DNA of 64,000 nucleotides from Boothiomyces macroporosus (taxonomy: Eukaryota > Chytridiomycota > Chytridiomycetes > Rhizophydiales > Terramycetaceae), in assembly GCA_027604185.1 (NCBI GenBank), contig JADGKB010000012.1, forward strand, positions 161,487-225,486. The letters are read 5' to 3'. The position numbers were made by a program, and so were the translations under genes. Below, in pieces: positions 1 to 13,337 of the stretch; position 1 is the stretch's first letter; each line of letters starts with the position of its first letter. The notes under the pieces were generated by a model, which saw only the letters and a list, made by a program, of their open reading frames with translations, did no database searches and had not been told where the DNA came from.

Positions 1-1303
1 ATATTGTGGTACCCCTTTCTTGGCTCAAAAGTTGAATACTGTACTCTATTGCTAAATTTAGATCTTAATGCACCACATTAGAACAACTTTACCGGAAATT
101 AAGGCAAAGATTTCCTCAATGCTTTTGAAATATAGTCAAGAATTGACAGCACTCGGGGATCCAATGGGCTTGGATGAAAGTGGTATGCAAGCAAATATGG
201 TCTTGAATGTCATTACTGAATTTACCAGCGAATATCGCACGATCATCAGCGGTACAGCCAATGATATTTCAAGTGATGAGCTGTCTGGTGGTGCCCGTAT
301 TAGCTTTGTATTTCATGAAATCTATGCTTCTGCCATTCGCTCAATGGATCCTTTTGACCAAGTAAAGGATGTAGATATTCGAACTGTCCTCTATAACGCA
401 TCTGGGTCTGCACCATCTTTGTTTGTTCCTGGAGCCGCATTTGAAATTTTAATCAAACAACAAATCAAAAGACTTGAAGACCCTAGCATCAAATGTTGTG
501 CCATGATCTATGACGAATTGGTGAGGATTCTTACTAGATTACTGCAGAAGCCTACTTTCAAGAGATTCCCAAAGCTTCGCGAGAAATTCTATACCGTTTG
601 CATCAACTTTTTCCAAAAATGTTTGCAGCCAACTCAAAAGCTCGTGACTGATATTATAAAGTAGATTATTTGCTAATTTAGCTCTGAAGTATCATATATC
701 AACACTGCACACCCAGATTTCATTACTGGCCAGAGAGCGATGGCAGTCGTCGCCGAAAGAATGACTGCAAAAAAGAATCCTCCTGCTATTATGGATACAT
801 TACAAGGAAAGAATCCAAATGATAAGCCTAAACCTCCTCCTCCATCTTTGCAACAAGCTGCTGCGTTAACCCGAGACTCTAACCAAGAAATAATCGATCA
901 AACCAACCAGGGATTCTTTGGAAGCTTTTTCAAACAGAAAACTGTTCCTGGCGTACTTTCTCAAGTAATCATTTATTAATATTAGCCGCCTTCTCTATTG
1001 AAACCATCAGGCAACCTTTCTGAACGTGAGCAAATGGAGACCGAAGTAATTAAGCTTTTGGTAATGTCTTATTTCAACATTGTGAAACGCTCATCAGCCG
1101 ATTTAGTCCCAAAAGCAATCATGCTCAACCTGGTACAGTATACCAAGGACGAGCTGCAACGTGAGCTATTGACAGAATTGTACAAGAAAGATAGCTTTGA
1201 AGAAGATTTGAAAGAATCTGAACATGTAGTCGCTAGAAGAAAGGAATGCAAGAACATGATTGAGGCATTAAAGAGAGCAGATCAAATTGTCAACAATGTC
1301 TAG
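1..1303 (+). CDS. VPS1: Vps1-type dynamin-related GTPase, 3' part (5' end outside window)
   Basis: Exons are <1..40, 62..660, 682..964 and 986..1303, separated by three introns of exactly 21 nt. The N-terminal GTPase domain lies upstream of the window. What remains is the end of the stalk (CGTPFLAQ, ILMHHIRTTLPEIKAKI), then VSYINTAHPDF, a variable Pro-rich stretch, GFFGSFF, and the GTPase effector domain (LSEREQMETEVIKLL ... RRKECKNMIEAL). There is no PH domain. GFFGSFF before the effector domain is what I recall from Vps1 rather than Dnm1. Family role: oligomerising GTPase that drives membrane fission in vacuolar/endosomal traffic and peroxisome division. The splices are secure because each restores a conserved dynamin motif. 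Confidence is high for dynamin family and good for Vps1 type. Confidence 0.93.
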
Positions 1304-1400
1304 GTTATATAATAAAAGTTTGTGATTACTATTCAGAAACGTTCAAAGGCTGTGGTGCACGAGGACCACTGTAGGATAAAGATCCAACTTTGTGAATGTC

Positions 1401-2809
1401 CTATTTATTTTGCCTAATCTTGATTTTACCATTTTCCAGCCTTGCTTCAACACCAAACTCTTGAAGATTGTCTTCAATTCCCACCGCTTCCATACCATCT
1501 ATCAATTCTTGATTTTCTTTATTGTCTTGCAGCATATTCCTGATACAAAAGACACTGATTTCACGAACATCTATGGTAAATCAGTATTTACATGGATTCA
1601 AATCATCAATTTGACAATTCGATAATATAATTGGTAATACAGGTTGAAACTTTGTTAATATCAGTTACCTTTTTTTGATAGTCTCTGTTGTTGAATACGA
1701 GATTTGATATAATCTTTATAGTGTGATATTTGAACTTGTATAGCGGATGATTAACCATCGATTGATTATTCTGTTTTAAATCCACTTTTGGAGATATCTT
1801 TTCCAGCACTTGCAAGACGTCTGCATTAGCAATGTTTACATGAAAGTGACTCGCATAGAATATCTGAATCTTGTGGAATCCTTTCACTGATGATGCACCA
1901 GTATTGTAGAATGTAGAAGGCGAGAAGAAGTGTATTATTAATGCTTTTATCAACTTGTGTAAAGTCTTGCACTTGTTCCACTGTTCCCACGGAATTTTTC
2001 AATTCCTTTATCAAAAACATGCCCGTGTTGGGCATTTTTAGATCTTGAAGGTCTGATTCAGAGTGGAATATCCCATCTAGCACTTTTAGTAAGCATATCT
2101 GAAGTTGAATATCCTGGATTCCTTCCCAGCTTTCTGCAAGTTTATCAAGCTCTAGGAACCCAGTTAGTATAGCAATTGATAGTTCAAAGCATATATCCTG
2201 GTCGTCGTTAACATACTCGTGGCTGACTTTCAGTATTGAGTTCAAGATTGCATTCGCATTACTGCTTTCAAACAGAAGCCTGGTGGCTTGTCTATCGTTG
2301 TGCGTACAGTTGTATATTCCAATTAATGTGCTTTTTAGAGTCTTTGGATCATTGCTAGTTAATCCAATTAAAAGCAACTTTGAAGCTATGATATGTGGCC
2401 ACAAAACCTTTTGTGTTGTATGGTTGTCTGTCATCAAGTTATTCAGCATCTGAATACCCATTCGAATAGCTGGCGGATCCGAAATCAATTCGATAATTTG
2501 AATGCTTCGTTTCCAAATTCCTGACTCTACAAATTGTTCCTGATTCGATTTCACTTGCGCACTTTGATTCCTTATCAATTCAAATAAGCGGAAAATAAAC
2601 TGGATATGCTCTAGCTCCACACTATTCAAAAGTAATTGGAGAGTAAAGTAGTATTCAGTTTCCGATAGCGGTCTTGAATCAGGGTTCTTTAGTAACACCG
2701 CATTATGTTTCTTTAATTCTATTGCTGCGTTTGAATAGTTGTATTGTTCGTTTTTTACTGGAATATTTGTATTTTGGGACAAGTATTGAAATATTTTAAT
2801 GATATTCAT
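1401..2809 (-). CDS. Ataxin-10 family (Ctr86-like) helical-repeat protein
   Basis: Complement of 1840..2809, 1669..1820, 1592..1649 and 1401..1570, 449 aa, with introns of 19, 19 and 21 nt. The protein is all-helical, armadillo-like. The C-terminal third carries the ataxin-10 domain signature: KFKYHTIKIISNLVFNNRDYQKK, then PIILSNCQIDDLNPYVREISVFCIRNML. That signature appears only after all three introns are removed, which supports the splices. I start at ATG 2807-2809 (MNIIKIFQYL); the frame stays open further upstream but that part looks like leader. Family members act as scaffold or cytokinesis/signalling proteins; no catalytic role is known. It ends 97 bp from the convergent VPS1 gene. Confidence 0.85.
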
Positions 2810-2871
2810 AAGAAAAACAAAAAAAACATTAGCTCCTCTGCAGGAATATTCAAGCAAAAAGTACGAATTTA

Positions 2872-3831
2872 TTAAACGTCGGTATGGACAGAAGCCATAT
2901 CCCATTCGCTAGTGGTTTTGGAGGATTTCAAATCAACAACAGACAAGGAATCCATTTGTACTTCCTCCTCTTCTGGCTCTGGGGCTGGCGGATAAACGGA
3001 TTGGTAAAGATCCAATTCAGTGTCATTATTGTACAGCACATTTTGATCATGCTGTTGCTGGATTTCCAAATCAGCTTCGGGGTTATAGTAACTTGACAAT
3101 GCAGAAGAACCAGATTCAGATAAAGCTAGTTTCAAAGTTTCATGGGTTGATAATAGTTGCTTCTTGTAGTCATTATTCATGATATTGTCAGCGTCTGACA
3201 ATAACTGAGTGGATCGCTCATATTCTTCAAGAAGAGATAATCGCTTCTGGATAGCTTGTCTTTCAGCAGAAATCCAGGTCAATTCGCTTGTTGGATTAGT
3301 AACGGAAGCCTGCGCAGTTTCAACATTGGTTTCTTTGTCCGATACGACAGATACATTGCTTGGAGCAGGAACAGGATCTTCCTTTAGATCAATCAATGGG
3401 GCATTCATAGTGGTTTTTTCAAGTGGTTCCACAACTGTCTCTTGAAGCAACTTCTCCAATGCTTCTTCACGATTATTATTCTATCATTAGGGATAAATAC
3501 AGTATCTTTGAGTGCTCGTACTATAGATCCATGAGCAAATCCCATTTCGGAAAACTGGCACATTAATTCGGTGTCTGGAACAAACGGTTCTACATTAGCT
3601 GCTCTTACTTTTACGGTGTCGCAACCCTTCAAAAATGTCATCATTTTGCTTATATTCCTGCTTGTATTCTTTGTATTCTCTCTTTTGTTCTGAATACTGG
3701 TGCTGCTGTTGACGTTGGAAATGTTCGTCAATTAAAACAAATCCAACCGTAAGAACTACCGCAACGCAAACGGTAGTGATTCCGATAGCCTTTCGTTAAT
3801 TTATCGCTACCTGCAACACTGGAATAGTCAT
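2872..3831 (-). CDS. Membrane-anchored UBA-domain protein
   Basis: Complement of 3811..3831, 3609..3789, 3501..3589 and 2872..3480, 299 aa, with introns of 21, 19 and 20 nt. The first exon is only seven codons. Order of parts: short N-terminus; one hydrophobic segment at about residues 8-27 (AIGITTVCVAVVLTVGFVLI); a Gln/Glu/Tyr-rich coiled stretch; a UBA domain at about 75-110 (MGFAHGSIVRALKDT, NNNREEALEKLL) that forms only after the 20-nt intron is removed; then an acidic coiled-coil tail. UBA domains bind ubiquitin, so a tail facing the cytosol from ER or another membrane is plausible, as in Cue1-like factors. No specific orthologue recognised. Confidence 0.8.
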
Positions 3832-4013
3832 TGGATTTTTCAAACTTGGTGACTCTTTCAGCCTTATTTTTAAACTTCTTTGCAGCCACACTACAGCCAC
3901 ACAGTTCGGCTCCACTGTCCCAAAGTTTAAGCGTAAACTAGGGTTTTGAAAGCTTAAAACCTTAATTTCCAATATCAAGCTATATCAATTGCCAAATTCT
4001 TTTTTTTCGTTTC

Positions 4014-6379
4014 ATGTGGTCAACCCGGAAGCAGTCAAGTCTGATTGCTGCCATCAATCGAGATGAATATCAGCTCAATGACATTGTGAAACTCAGGATC
4101 ACAGCAGGGACACAGCTGAAATTTGTGCAGGAAATCATTCAGTTATTAATTCAAAAAAATAGTTACAACGATGTTGAAAAGTTGTTGGTAATATTTGAAA
4201 ATTCTGAAAAGGATATTGTTGGCAGTTTCTGTTTTGATTTGCTCGACAAGCTCTTGAATACTCCAGTTTTCATGAAGTTGATCAGCCTGGCATGCCATTT
4301 AATTACAAAGAATATTACTAATAAGCTATTGCTGTATGAAAATAACCCATTGGTGATAAAGATATCCTCAAAGATGAACCAAAGTACTGTTGAAGATCAA
4401 ATCAAGATTTTGGAATTGTTATTCAGGATTTCAAAAAAGAATACATATATGCTTCCTGGAATGGAAAGAATCGACGGGGCTAACTTTTTAGAATCTGCGA
4501 GAGAGTTTGTGAACGTTTACAATGAACAAGAAAAAATTGAACTGTGTAGTATAAATGCGAGTGTATCAATGTTTAAAGAAGTAAGTCAATCTAACTCCAG
4601 GATGTATTGATTAATTAACAAAGAATTCCAAAATTGACCTTTCGGATTCAATTATAGACTGCAACAAAACCCATTTGAAAATTTTACATTCTATTTCTAT
4701 TCAATATGATGAAATTACTGAATACCACTGCAACGATAATTTGGTTCAAATTAGGGTAAACAGATTAGATTACAAATCAATTAACATGTCATCGAGAGAC
4801 TCTAATCTTTTACAAAAGATCCTACAAAAAAAGAATGTTAATTATCTCAGTAGCAAAGGCTCTTTCTCTACTTGTTTGATTAATCGCACAGAAGGGAAAA
4901 AGGAATTTAATGAAAACTGGATATCTGAATCAGTTTTTGATTTAATGCATGTAAACGATAAATGTAAGAGCTCACCAGAAGATGGTGTTGGGAATAGCAC
5001 TCTTGGCTCTCATGTAGAAAAAGATGTCTTTGAAATTGATAATGTTTCTCCAATCAAACAAAAGAATCAAGGTGCAATTCTTTTTTTATACTAGAATTAT
5101 CAATAGATTCATCAATATTTTCAGACAATGATTCAGATAGCGAATATAAACCGTCGCAGACAAACAAATCCAGCAGGACTAACCTCAAAGGAAAGAAGAC
5201 TATAAAACCACGCAATTCAAATATTGAACCTGGACCAAAAGAATGCAAGCTGGAATCATTGCAAAAAGAGAATAGCTCAATGAAATTATTCAATAAAGTC
5301 TCCCATGAAATGCCTGGGAACAGTCATTTGAACAGCACTCTGGACAATTCCAAAGACATATCATCAAACCCTATTAAAGGAGAATCTGGTAAACCAATCA
5401 CAGCCAATACTATGGAAAAAATGAATTGGGACAATCAGACTACAAGCTCTTTTCGAAACAACAATCAAAGTTGTATTGGAGATAAACTGAAGGCCAAAAG
5501 AAGTCTACCTGCAAAGAAACGTGGCCGAGTAACAAAGAAGGTCCAATCATCCAAAAAGCCCAAAGCCCCAAACAAAAAAGATCCACCAAAGATTGTACAG
5601 GATGTAAGTTCAAATAATACCACAAATCCAGTCCAAGTTGGACATGTGTTTACTGGTGACATGATTGGTCCAAAAACCCAATTGAACCAAATTCAACCGA
5701 TGCAAGCAACAGATCAGGAAATACATCCAAGAACTCCTTCGGTAACTCCCTTCCAATCCTCACAAGTGCAGGTGCTTCAAAAACTACCTCCAATCGCAAC
5801 ACCAGTAGTAAATCCCATTTTATCTCGGAATCGACCCACAAAGACTTCCACTATCAAGATATCCCAAATACTCAAAAATAACCCACCTCCGTCGTTTAGT
5901 AAAAGAACCAAAGAACACGGTCAAGTTTCTATCAAAAAGTTAAAGTGCACCCCACTAGCCAAAGTCATCCATCCAGTTCACCATTCACCACACAGCGAAT
6001 ATCAAATCAACTCGCCGACAATTAAAAGAGATAATACAACCAGTAAAGCCCTGGGACTAAAACAAGAAACAACACCAGTTAACAAAAAAGCTGTTCAATT
6101 AGATTTCTCAATCACCCCAAATTTCAATCCACCAATTATTTCAGAATATGAACTGTCACGAATTGCCCATGAAATCTCAAAGGTATCCAAATTTAATCAG
6201 AGGTGTATCAAGCATACGTTGAAAACGCAATGAAAGAAGTATACAGCAGGGTGCAAGCCATCGAACAAGATAAGACCATTGTTTCAAAGATTAAAGATCA
6301 TGTTGGAGAACGAATTGAAAAAACATTGGACTTGAAGAAATCGTTGGAACGAATTTGTAATGAAATTAAATCATTATAA
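4014..6379 (+). CDS. Candidate SYCP2/Red1-like meiotic chromosome axis protein
   Basis: Exons 4014..4580, (4601..4603), 4624..5071, 5095..6182 and 6203..6379, 760 aa. The N-terminal ~190 residues are armadillo-like helices. Residues ~200-260 look like a small beta domain (HSISIQYDEITEY, LVQIRVNRLDY, then a helix). A long basic, Pro/Ser/Thr/Lys-rich linker follows (AKKRGRVTKKVQSSKKPK). The last ~60 residues form a clean coiled coil ending at the stop. This order (ARM-like, PH/Spt16-like, disordered linker, C-terminal coiled coil) is that of SYCP2/Red1/ASY3 axis core proteins; sequence identity looks low, so the assignment is inference. Splicing between 4580 and 4624 is ambiguous: two 20-nt introns around a 3-nt exon, or one 43-nt intron. 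The third intron (5072-5094) starts GTGC. Confidence 0.6.
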
Positions 6380-6396
6380 TTAATATAATTGCTTCA

Positions 6397-7149
6397 TTAA
6401 AAGATTAATGCTAAAAGTACGGCCAAAGTTGCATTTAGCCCTTTCATATCCTTGTACAAATCACCCCACTTTTGGCTTCCACATAGTAAACTTTGAAACG
6501 GAGCAAGGCTAGTATCTTTGTAAAACTGCTCGTCATAGTCTCCTTTATCTCCTCTTTTGAATCTATAATCTTGATGTGCTCCACCGATAAAGGCAAAGGC
6601 CAATGGCATGGCAAACATGATGGCGCTAGAAACAAAGGGTGTTGTCAATGCAAATGAAAATGAAAACAGCCCTAGTGACATCAAAGCGGGATGTCTGGTA
6701 ACTCTTTTCCAACCACTGATGGCGTCTGCATTCTTGTCAAAGTTGAAATCCATAGGACATCTAGCAACTATTTTAGGACTTGGAACTTTATCCGTTTGAA
6801 CTACAGCATAAGCAACTGGAGTTTGTAGTTTTGGAAACAATTGCGAGAATCCTACCAAGCCAATTATCCTTAGTGCAATTGATGGTATTCTCATTAGCTT
6901 TGACGACATTGCTGAGTGTAACCTCGGATAGTACTGGGAAAACAATGGCCCGTTATTCCTGTATTTCAGAAATCCATACGCAATTGAACCACAGGCAACA
7001 GTGGATAGAGAGTTGTAAATTCGATGGTAATTGTCATCCCCAATCGACTCGATAATTTCCTTTCTGTTGTGCGATAGAATCAAGTTTTCCGAAATGAATC
7101 CAACCCATCCAAATAAAATGAGTTTGGTTGCGGGATGTCGAAATGCCAT
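6397..7149 (-). CDS. NnrU-like polytopic membrane protein
   Basis: Single exon, 250 aa. Several hydrophobic segments are visible (around residues 10-20, 50-58, 90-100, 155-185 and 240-250). The stretch WKRVTRHPALMSLGLFSFSF and the later GAHQDYRFKRGDKGD are typical of the NnrU family, named from bacterial denitrification clusters and also found in eukaryotes, often in plastids or mitochondria. Biochemical function is not established, so I name only the family. Its 3' end is 17 bp from the convergent axis-protein gene. Its ATG is 27 bp from the stop of the next gene on the same strand (7176). Confidence 0.7.
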   Translation of the reverse strand: MAFRHPATKLILFGWVGFISENLILSHNRKEIIESIGDDNYHRIYNSLSTVACGSIAYGFLKYRNNGPLFSQYYPRLHSAMSSKLMRIPSIALRIIGLVGFSQLFPKLQTPVAYAVVQTDKVPSPKIVARCPMDFNFDKNADAISGWKRVTRHPALMSLGLFSFSFALTTPFVSSAIMFAMPLAFAFIGGAHQDYRFKRGDKGDYDEQFYKDTSLAPFQSLLCGSQKWGDLYKDMKGLNATLAVLLALIF

Positions 7150-7175
7150 TTAACTTTTTATTGAAAAAAAATCAT

Positions 7176-7903
7176 TCACAATTCATCCTTTTGACTAATC
7201 AACCCGTCGTATACACTGGAAATCTTTTCATAATCTAGTACTTTGAACCATGCAGCAACGTAAGCCTTTCGCTGATTTTGGTAGCTCAAATAATACGCAT
7301 GTTCCTTGATTAATAATAAATTACCCACACATCTAGAGCTATAACGATTTGAGGGCCAAGGTTAGCATATCCAGGTGCGAATTGAGGAATGTCCTGATTA
7401 GGCGTGGTGACTATTTCCAATTTCGCAGTTGAAGGAATCCATACTAGGAATACCCACCCAGATCCAAACACCGACATGGCTTTCGCTTCAAATATAGATT
7501 GAAATTCTTCAAAAGATCCAAAGGTTTTTGATACCGCTTTGTAAAAATTTGAAGTTTGGTCTAGCTTTGGATTTGGACTGAGTGTTTCAAAGTAGTATTT
7601 ATGATTGATGAATCCACCTCCGTTGTTGCGAATCGCTACTCCATCTTTGAATTTTCCTTTGGCTATATCTGTTAGCAAAGATATCAAATCTGAATAACCT
7701 TCCACCGATTGGAGTGCTGCATTCAAATTATCCGTGTATGCCTTAAAGTGCTTTGAATGGTGCAATTCCATGGTTTTGGCATCCAAGTATGGTTCAAGTG
7801 CATCATATGGGTAAGGCAACGATGGTAACTGGAATTGAAGTGCTGAAGCAAACACACTGCCAAGCAGAAGCAACGCTTGAAAAAACATGAAAACATTTTT
7901 CAA
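7176..7903 (-). CDS. Fe/Mn superoxide dismutase with N-terminal signal peptide
   Basis: Complement of 7325..7903 and 7176..7304, 235 aa, one 20-nt intron. It dismutates superoxide to oxygen and hydrogen peroxide. Metal ligands are visible: His in ELHHSKHFKAY, His in INHKYYF, and Asp and His in ALDVWEHAYYLSY, where the intron falls just after the Trp codon. PNQD in the C-terminal half resembles the Mn-type Gln position. Residues 1-20 (MKNVFMFFQALLLLGSVFAS) form a typical secretory signal peptide, not a mitochondrial presequence. I infer a secreted or cell-surface enzyme. The usual GGGH(F/Y)NH reads GGGFINH, but the ligand His is kept. Confidence 0.93.
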
Positions 7904-7955
7904 TTAAATTTTGTCTTTTATTCAAAAATAATGCAACATGAGGTTAAGCGATAAT

Positions 7956-9875
7956 TTAATCGACTTCTTCGACAGTTGGGCCATCAGCACCTGGGCCAGA
8001 TGGTGGGTAACCACCAGGAGCACCACCGGATGGAACACCGCCAGCACCGTAGATCTTGGACATGATTGGGTTGGCAACCTTTTCAAGTTCTTTTTGGTGG
8101 TGTTCGAATTCTTCCTTGGTAGCTTCTTGGTTTCCGTCCAACCAGGAGATGGCAGAGTCAATAGCTGATTCAAGTTTCTTTCTATCGTCACCCTTGAGTT
8201 TAGAAGCAAGCTTTTCGTCTTGGATGGTGTTACGGAGGTTATAAGCATATGATTCAAGAGCGTTCTTGGCTTGGATACGGTGAGCAGCAGCTTCATCTTC
8301 AGCCTTGTATTTTTCAGCTTCAGCAACCATACGTTCGATATCTTCCTTGGAAAGACGGCCTTTGTCGTTGGTGATGGTGATCTTGTTGGATCTTCCGGTG
8401 GTCTTGTCGGCAGCGTTGACGTTCAAGATGGAGTTGGCGTCGACATCGAAAGTAACTTCGATTTGTGGAACACCACGTGGAGCTGGTGGGATACCAGTCA
8501 ATTCGAATTTGCCAAGCAAGTTGTTGTCCTTGGTGCGAGCACGTTCACCTTCAAAGACTTGGATCAATACACCAGGTTGGTTGTCAGCATAGGTGGAGAA
8601 GATTTCAGACTTCTTGGTTGGGACAGTGGTGTTACGTTTGATAAGAGGGGTGAAGACACCACCAGCGGTTTCAATACCAAGGGAAAGTGGAGCAACATCC
8701 AACAACAACAAGTCTTGGGTCTTTTCAGAGGTATCACCAGTCAAGATGGCAGCTTGGACAGCAGCACCGTAAGCAACAGCTTCGTCAGGGTTGATGGACT
8801 TGTTTGGTTCCTTTCCGTTGAAGAAGTCAGTGACCAACTTTTGGATCTTTGGAATACGTGTAGAACCACCGACCAAGACGATTTCGTGAACAGAGTTCTT
8901 GTCCAATTTAGAGTCACGGAGACACTTTTCGACAGGTTCAAGAGTACCACGGAAAAGATCAGCGCAAAGTTCTTCGAAACGAGCACGAGTGATGGAGGTG
9001 TAGAAGTCAATACCTTCGAACAAAGAGTCAATTTCGATAGAGGTTTGAGCAGCAGAAGAAAGGGTTCTCTTTGCACGTTCACAAGCGGTTCTGAGACGAC
9101 GGAGAGCACGCATGTTCTTGGAGAGATCCTTCTTGTGCTTGCGTTTGAATTCTTCAACAAAGTGGGCAACAAGTCTGTTGTCGAAATCTTCACCACCCAA
9201 GTGAGTATCACCGTTGGTGGCCTTGACTTCAAAGATACCGTCTTCCATGGTCAAGATGGAAACATCAAAAGTACCACCACCCAAATCAAAGATGAGGACG
9301 TTCTTTTCACCAGAGGATTTCTTGTCCAAACCGTAAGCAATAGCAGCGGCAGTTGGTTCGTTGATGATACGGAGAACGTTGAGACCGGCAATGATACCAG
9401 CATCTTGGGTGGCTTGACGTTGAGAGTCGTTGAAGTAAGCTGGGACGGTGACAACAGCGTCCTTGACGGTTTCACCGAGATATGCTTCAGCGGTTTCCTT
9501 CATCTTTTGCAAAACCATGGAGGAGATTTCTTCTGGGGTGAATTTCTTGGTTTCACCCTTGTATTCGACTTGAATGACTGGCTTTCCACCAACATTGATG
9601 ACGGTGAAAGAAAAGTGCTTCATATCAGCTTGCACTTCTGGATCATCGAATTTACGACCAATCAAACGTTTAGCATCGAAAACAGTGTTGGTTGGGTTCA
9701 TGGCAGTTTGGTTCTTTGCAGCATCACCAATCAAACGCTCAGTATCTGAGAAGGCGACGTATGATGGAGTGGTACGGTTACCTTGGTCATTGGCGATGAT
9801 TTCAACACGATCGTTTTGCCAGACACCTACACAGGAGTAGGTTGTCCCTAAATCAATACCTACAGCTTTTCCCAT
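7956..9875 (-). CDS. HSP70: Cytosolic HSP70 chaperone
   Basis: Single uninterrupted exon, 639 aa. It starts [17 protein letters not shown] (phosphate-binding loop) and contains [29 protein letters not shown] and [13 protein letters not shown]. The substrate-binding domain and helical lid follow, then a Gly/Pro-rich tail ending EEVD. That C-terminus marks the cytosolic/nuclear class that binds TPR co-chaperones; there is no ER or mitochondrial signal. The gene is intronless and more GC-rich than its neighbours in third positions, fitting high expression. A Fes1-type exchange factor is encoded at 25524-26473. The coding bias creates a long antisense open frame (8271-9749) that I do not accept. 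Confidence 0.98.
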   Translation of the reverse strand: MGKAVGIDLGTTYSCVGVWQNDRVEIIANDQGNRTTPSYVAFSDTERLIGDAAKNQTAMNPTNTVFDAKRLIGRKFDDPEVQADMKHFSFTVINVGGKPVIQVEYKGETKKFTPEEISSMVLQKMKETAEAYLGETVKDAVVTVPAYFNDSQRQATQDAGIIAGLNVLRIINEPTAAAIAYGLDKKSSGEKNVLIFDLGGGTFDVSILTMEDGIFEVKATNGDTHLGGEDFDNRLVAHFVEEFKRKHKKDLSKNMRALRRLRTACERAKRTLSSAAQTSIEIDSLFEGIDFYTSITRARFEELCADLFRGTLEPVEKCLRDSKLDKNSVHEIVLVGGSTRIPKIQKLVTDFFNGKEPNKSINPDEAVAYGAAVQAAILTGDTSEKTQDLLLLDVAPLSLGIETAGGVFTPLIKRNTTVPTKKSEIFSTYADNQPGVLIQVFEGERARTKDNNLLGKFELTGIPPAPRGVPQIEVTFDVDANSILNVNAADKTTGRSNKITITNDKGRLSKEDIERMVAEAEKYKAEDEAAAHRIQAKNALESYAYNLRNTIQDEKLASKLKGDDRKKLESAIDSAISWLDGNQEATKEEFEHHQKELEKVANPIMSKIYGAGGVPSGGAPGGYPPSGPGADGPTVEEVD

Positions 9876-10184
9876 TTTTCAGTAGATTATAAAGTTGCTC
9901 CCAATTTTTTTTTTCAGTTTATATGCACCAGATGTGGCTTTGAAAGAATCGTTAGGAAGGTATTGGAAGAGTCGAAAAAAAACTGGATGAACCCAAAATT
10001 CTCCTTGCATTGAGAATATTCTAATTGGTTATGCCACTGCTGCATTGATTTTTCCCGCCTGAACGATCGGATACGACTTTACTGTAAGATTGAGGATGAT
10101 TGCTGATCGTTCCTCGATATTCACGAAACCCGCTTTTAATACTGGCTAAAAATGAAAAATCTTGTGTCAATGTCACTCTTTAAT
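9876..10184 (-). promoter_or_regulatory. HSP70 upstream region with heat-shock-element candidates
   Basis: This 309-bp stretch lies between the HSP70 ATG and the stop of the deaminase gene on the same strand, so it must hold the HSP70 promoter. Two GAA/TTC inverted units with the 2-bp spacing of HSF half-sites occur: GAATATTC at 10014-10021 and TTCACGAA at 10120-10127. A CCAAT box, read on the minus strand, lies right beside the first (ATTGG at 10024-10028). Neither site has a perfect third unit, so strength is uncertain. The site pattern is seen directly; HSF control is inference. Confidence 0.5.
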
Positions 10185-12668
<2,484 letters not shown>

Positions 12669-12698
12669 GAATATAATTAAACATTAAGAGTATTATAT

Positions 12699-13337
12699 TT
12701 AATCGTCGTCACTATCCGGTTCGGCAAACTGAATAATTTTTTGTATTTCAGGAAGCTTTAACACTTCTAAAATTAATACTGATTACTAGATTGACTTAAT
12801 CGCTTCTCCAACATCCAGGTAGGGAAATCTTCGCCTTCAGTAATACCATCAAATCCAAGTAATCTCATTAGCCAATCTATACCTATCAACGCCAATTCCG
12901 TTTACAAATGAAATTATACAAGGTAAAACTTTGATTTCCATTCGATCTACCAAAAACGGAACATTCTCTACATCAACTTTAACAAATCTAGTTTGCGGAT
13001 GTAATCGTGCCAATTTATCCAAATGTTTGTCCATCGTCGCACATTTCTTGAAATCCTTGTGCGAAAAGTGAATCACACATTTCTCTGTTGAAGTTGTCAT
13101 CAGCATCAACTGCTTTTCATCCTTGAACACTTGAAGCGACCCATATCCCATACTCTTTTGCTTTTGAAGTGCGATTCTATTGTTATTAAACGGTTACTCT
13201 TTCTTGATCTGCTGCATCCTGTTTTCCCTCATTGCATCCATCAAATGGTCGTCATCCTCTTCTAATTCTCTAAAAAGTTGATCTTCATCGATTTCTCTAA
13301 TTTTTAAATTTTCAGATTACTCTTCAGCGCTGTTCAT
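12699..13337 (-). CDS. PLP1: Plp1/TXNDC9 phosducin-like thioredoxin-fold protein
   Basis: Complement of 13321..13337, 13198..13296, 12883..13176, 12787..12863 and 12699..12766, 184 aa. Introns of 24, 21, 19 and 20 nt. The N-terminus is an acidic helix (EEEIDEDQLFRELEEDDDHLMDAM), the thioredoxin-like domain follows (VIHFSHKDFKKCATMDKHLDKLA, FVKVDVENVPFLVDRMEIKVLPC), and the C-terminus is LLGFDGI ... FAEPDSDDD. The CxxC motif of true thioredoxins is absent, as expected for this family. Phosducin-like proteins assist CCT folding of tubulin, actin and G-beta. The first exon is 17 nt. Every junction restores the family frame. Confidence 0.88.

Noticed and set aside
8271..9749. 492-codon open frame antisense to HSP70
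   Set aside because: A mirror of the biased codon use of HSP70; Ser/Phe/Val/Gly-rich, no known domain, and antisense ORFs of this kind are a well-known artefact of HSP70 genes.
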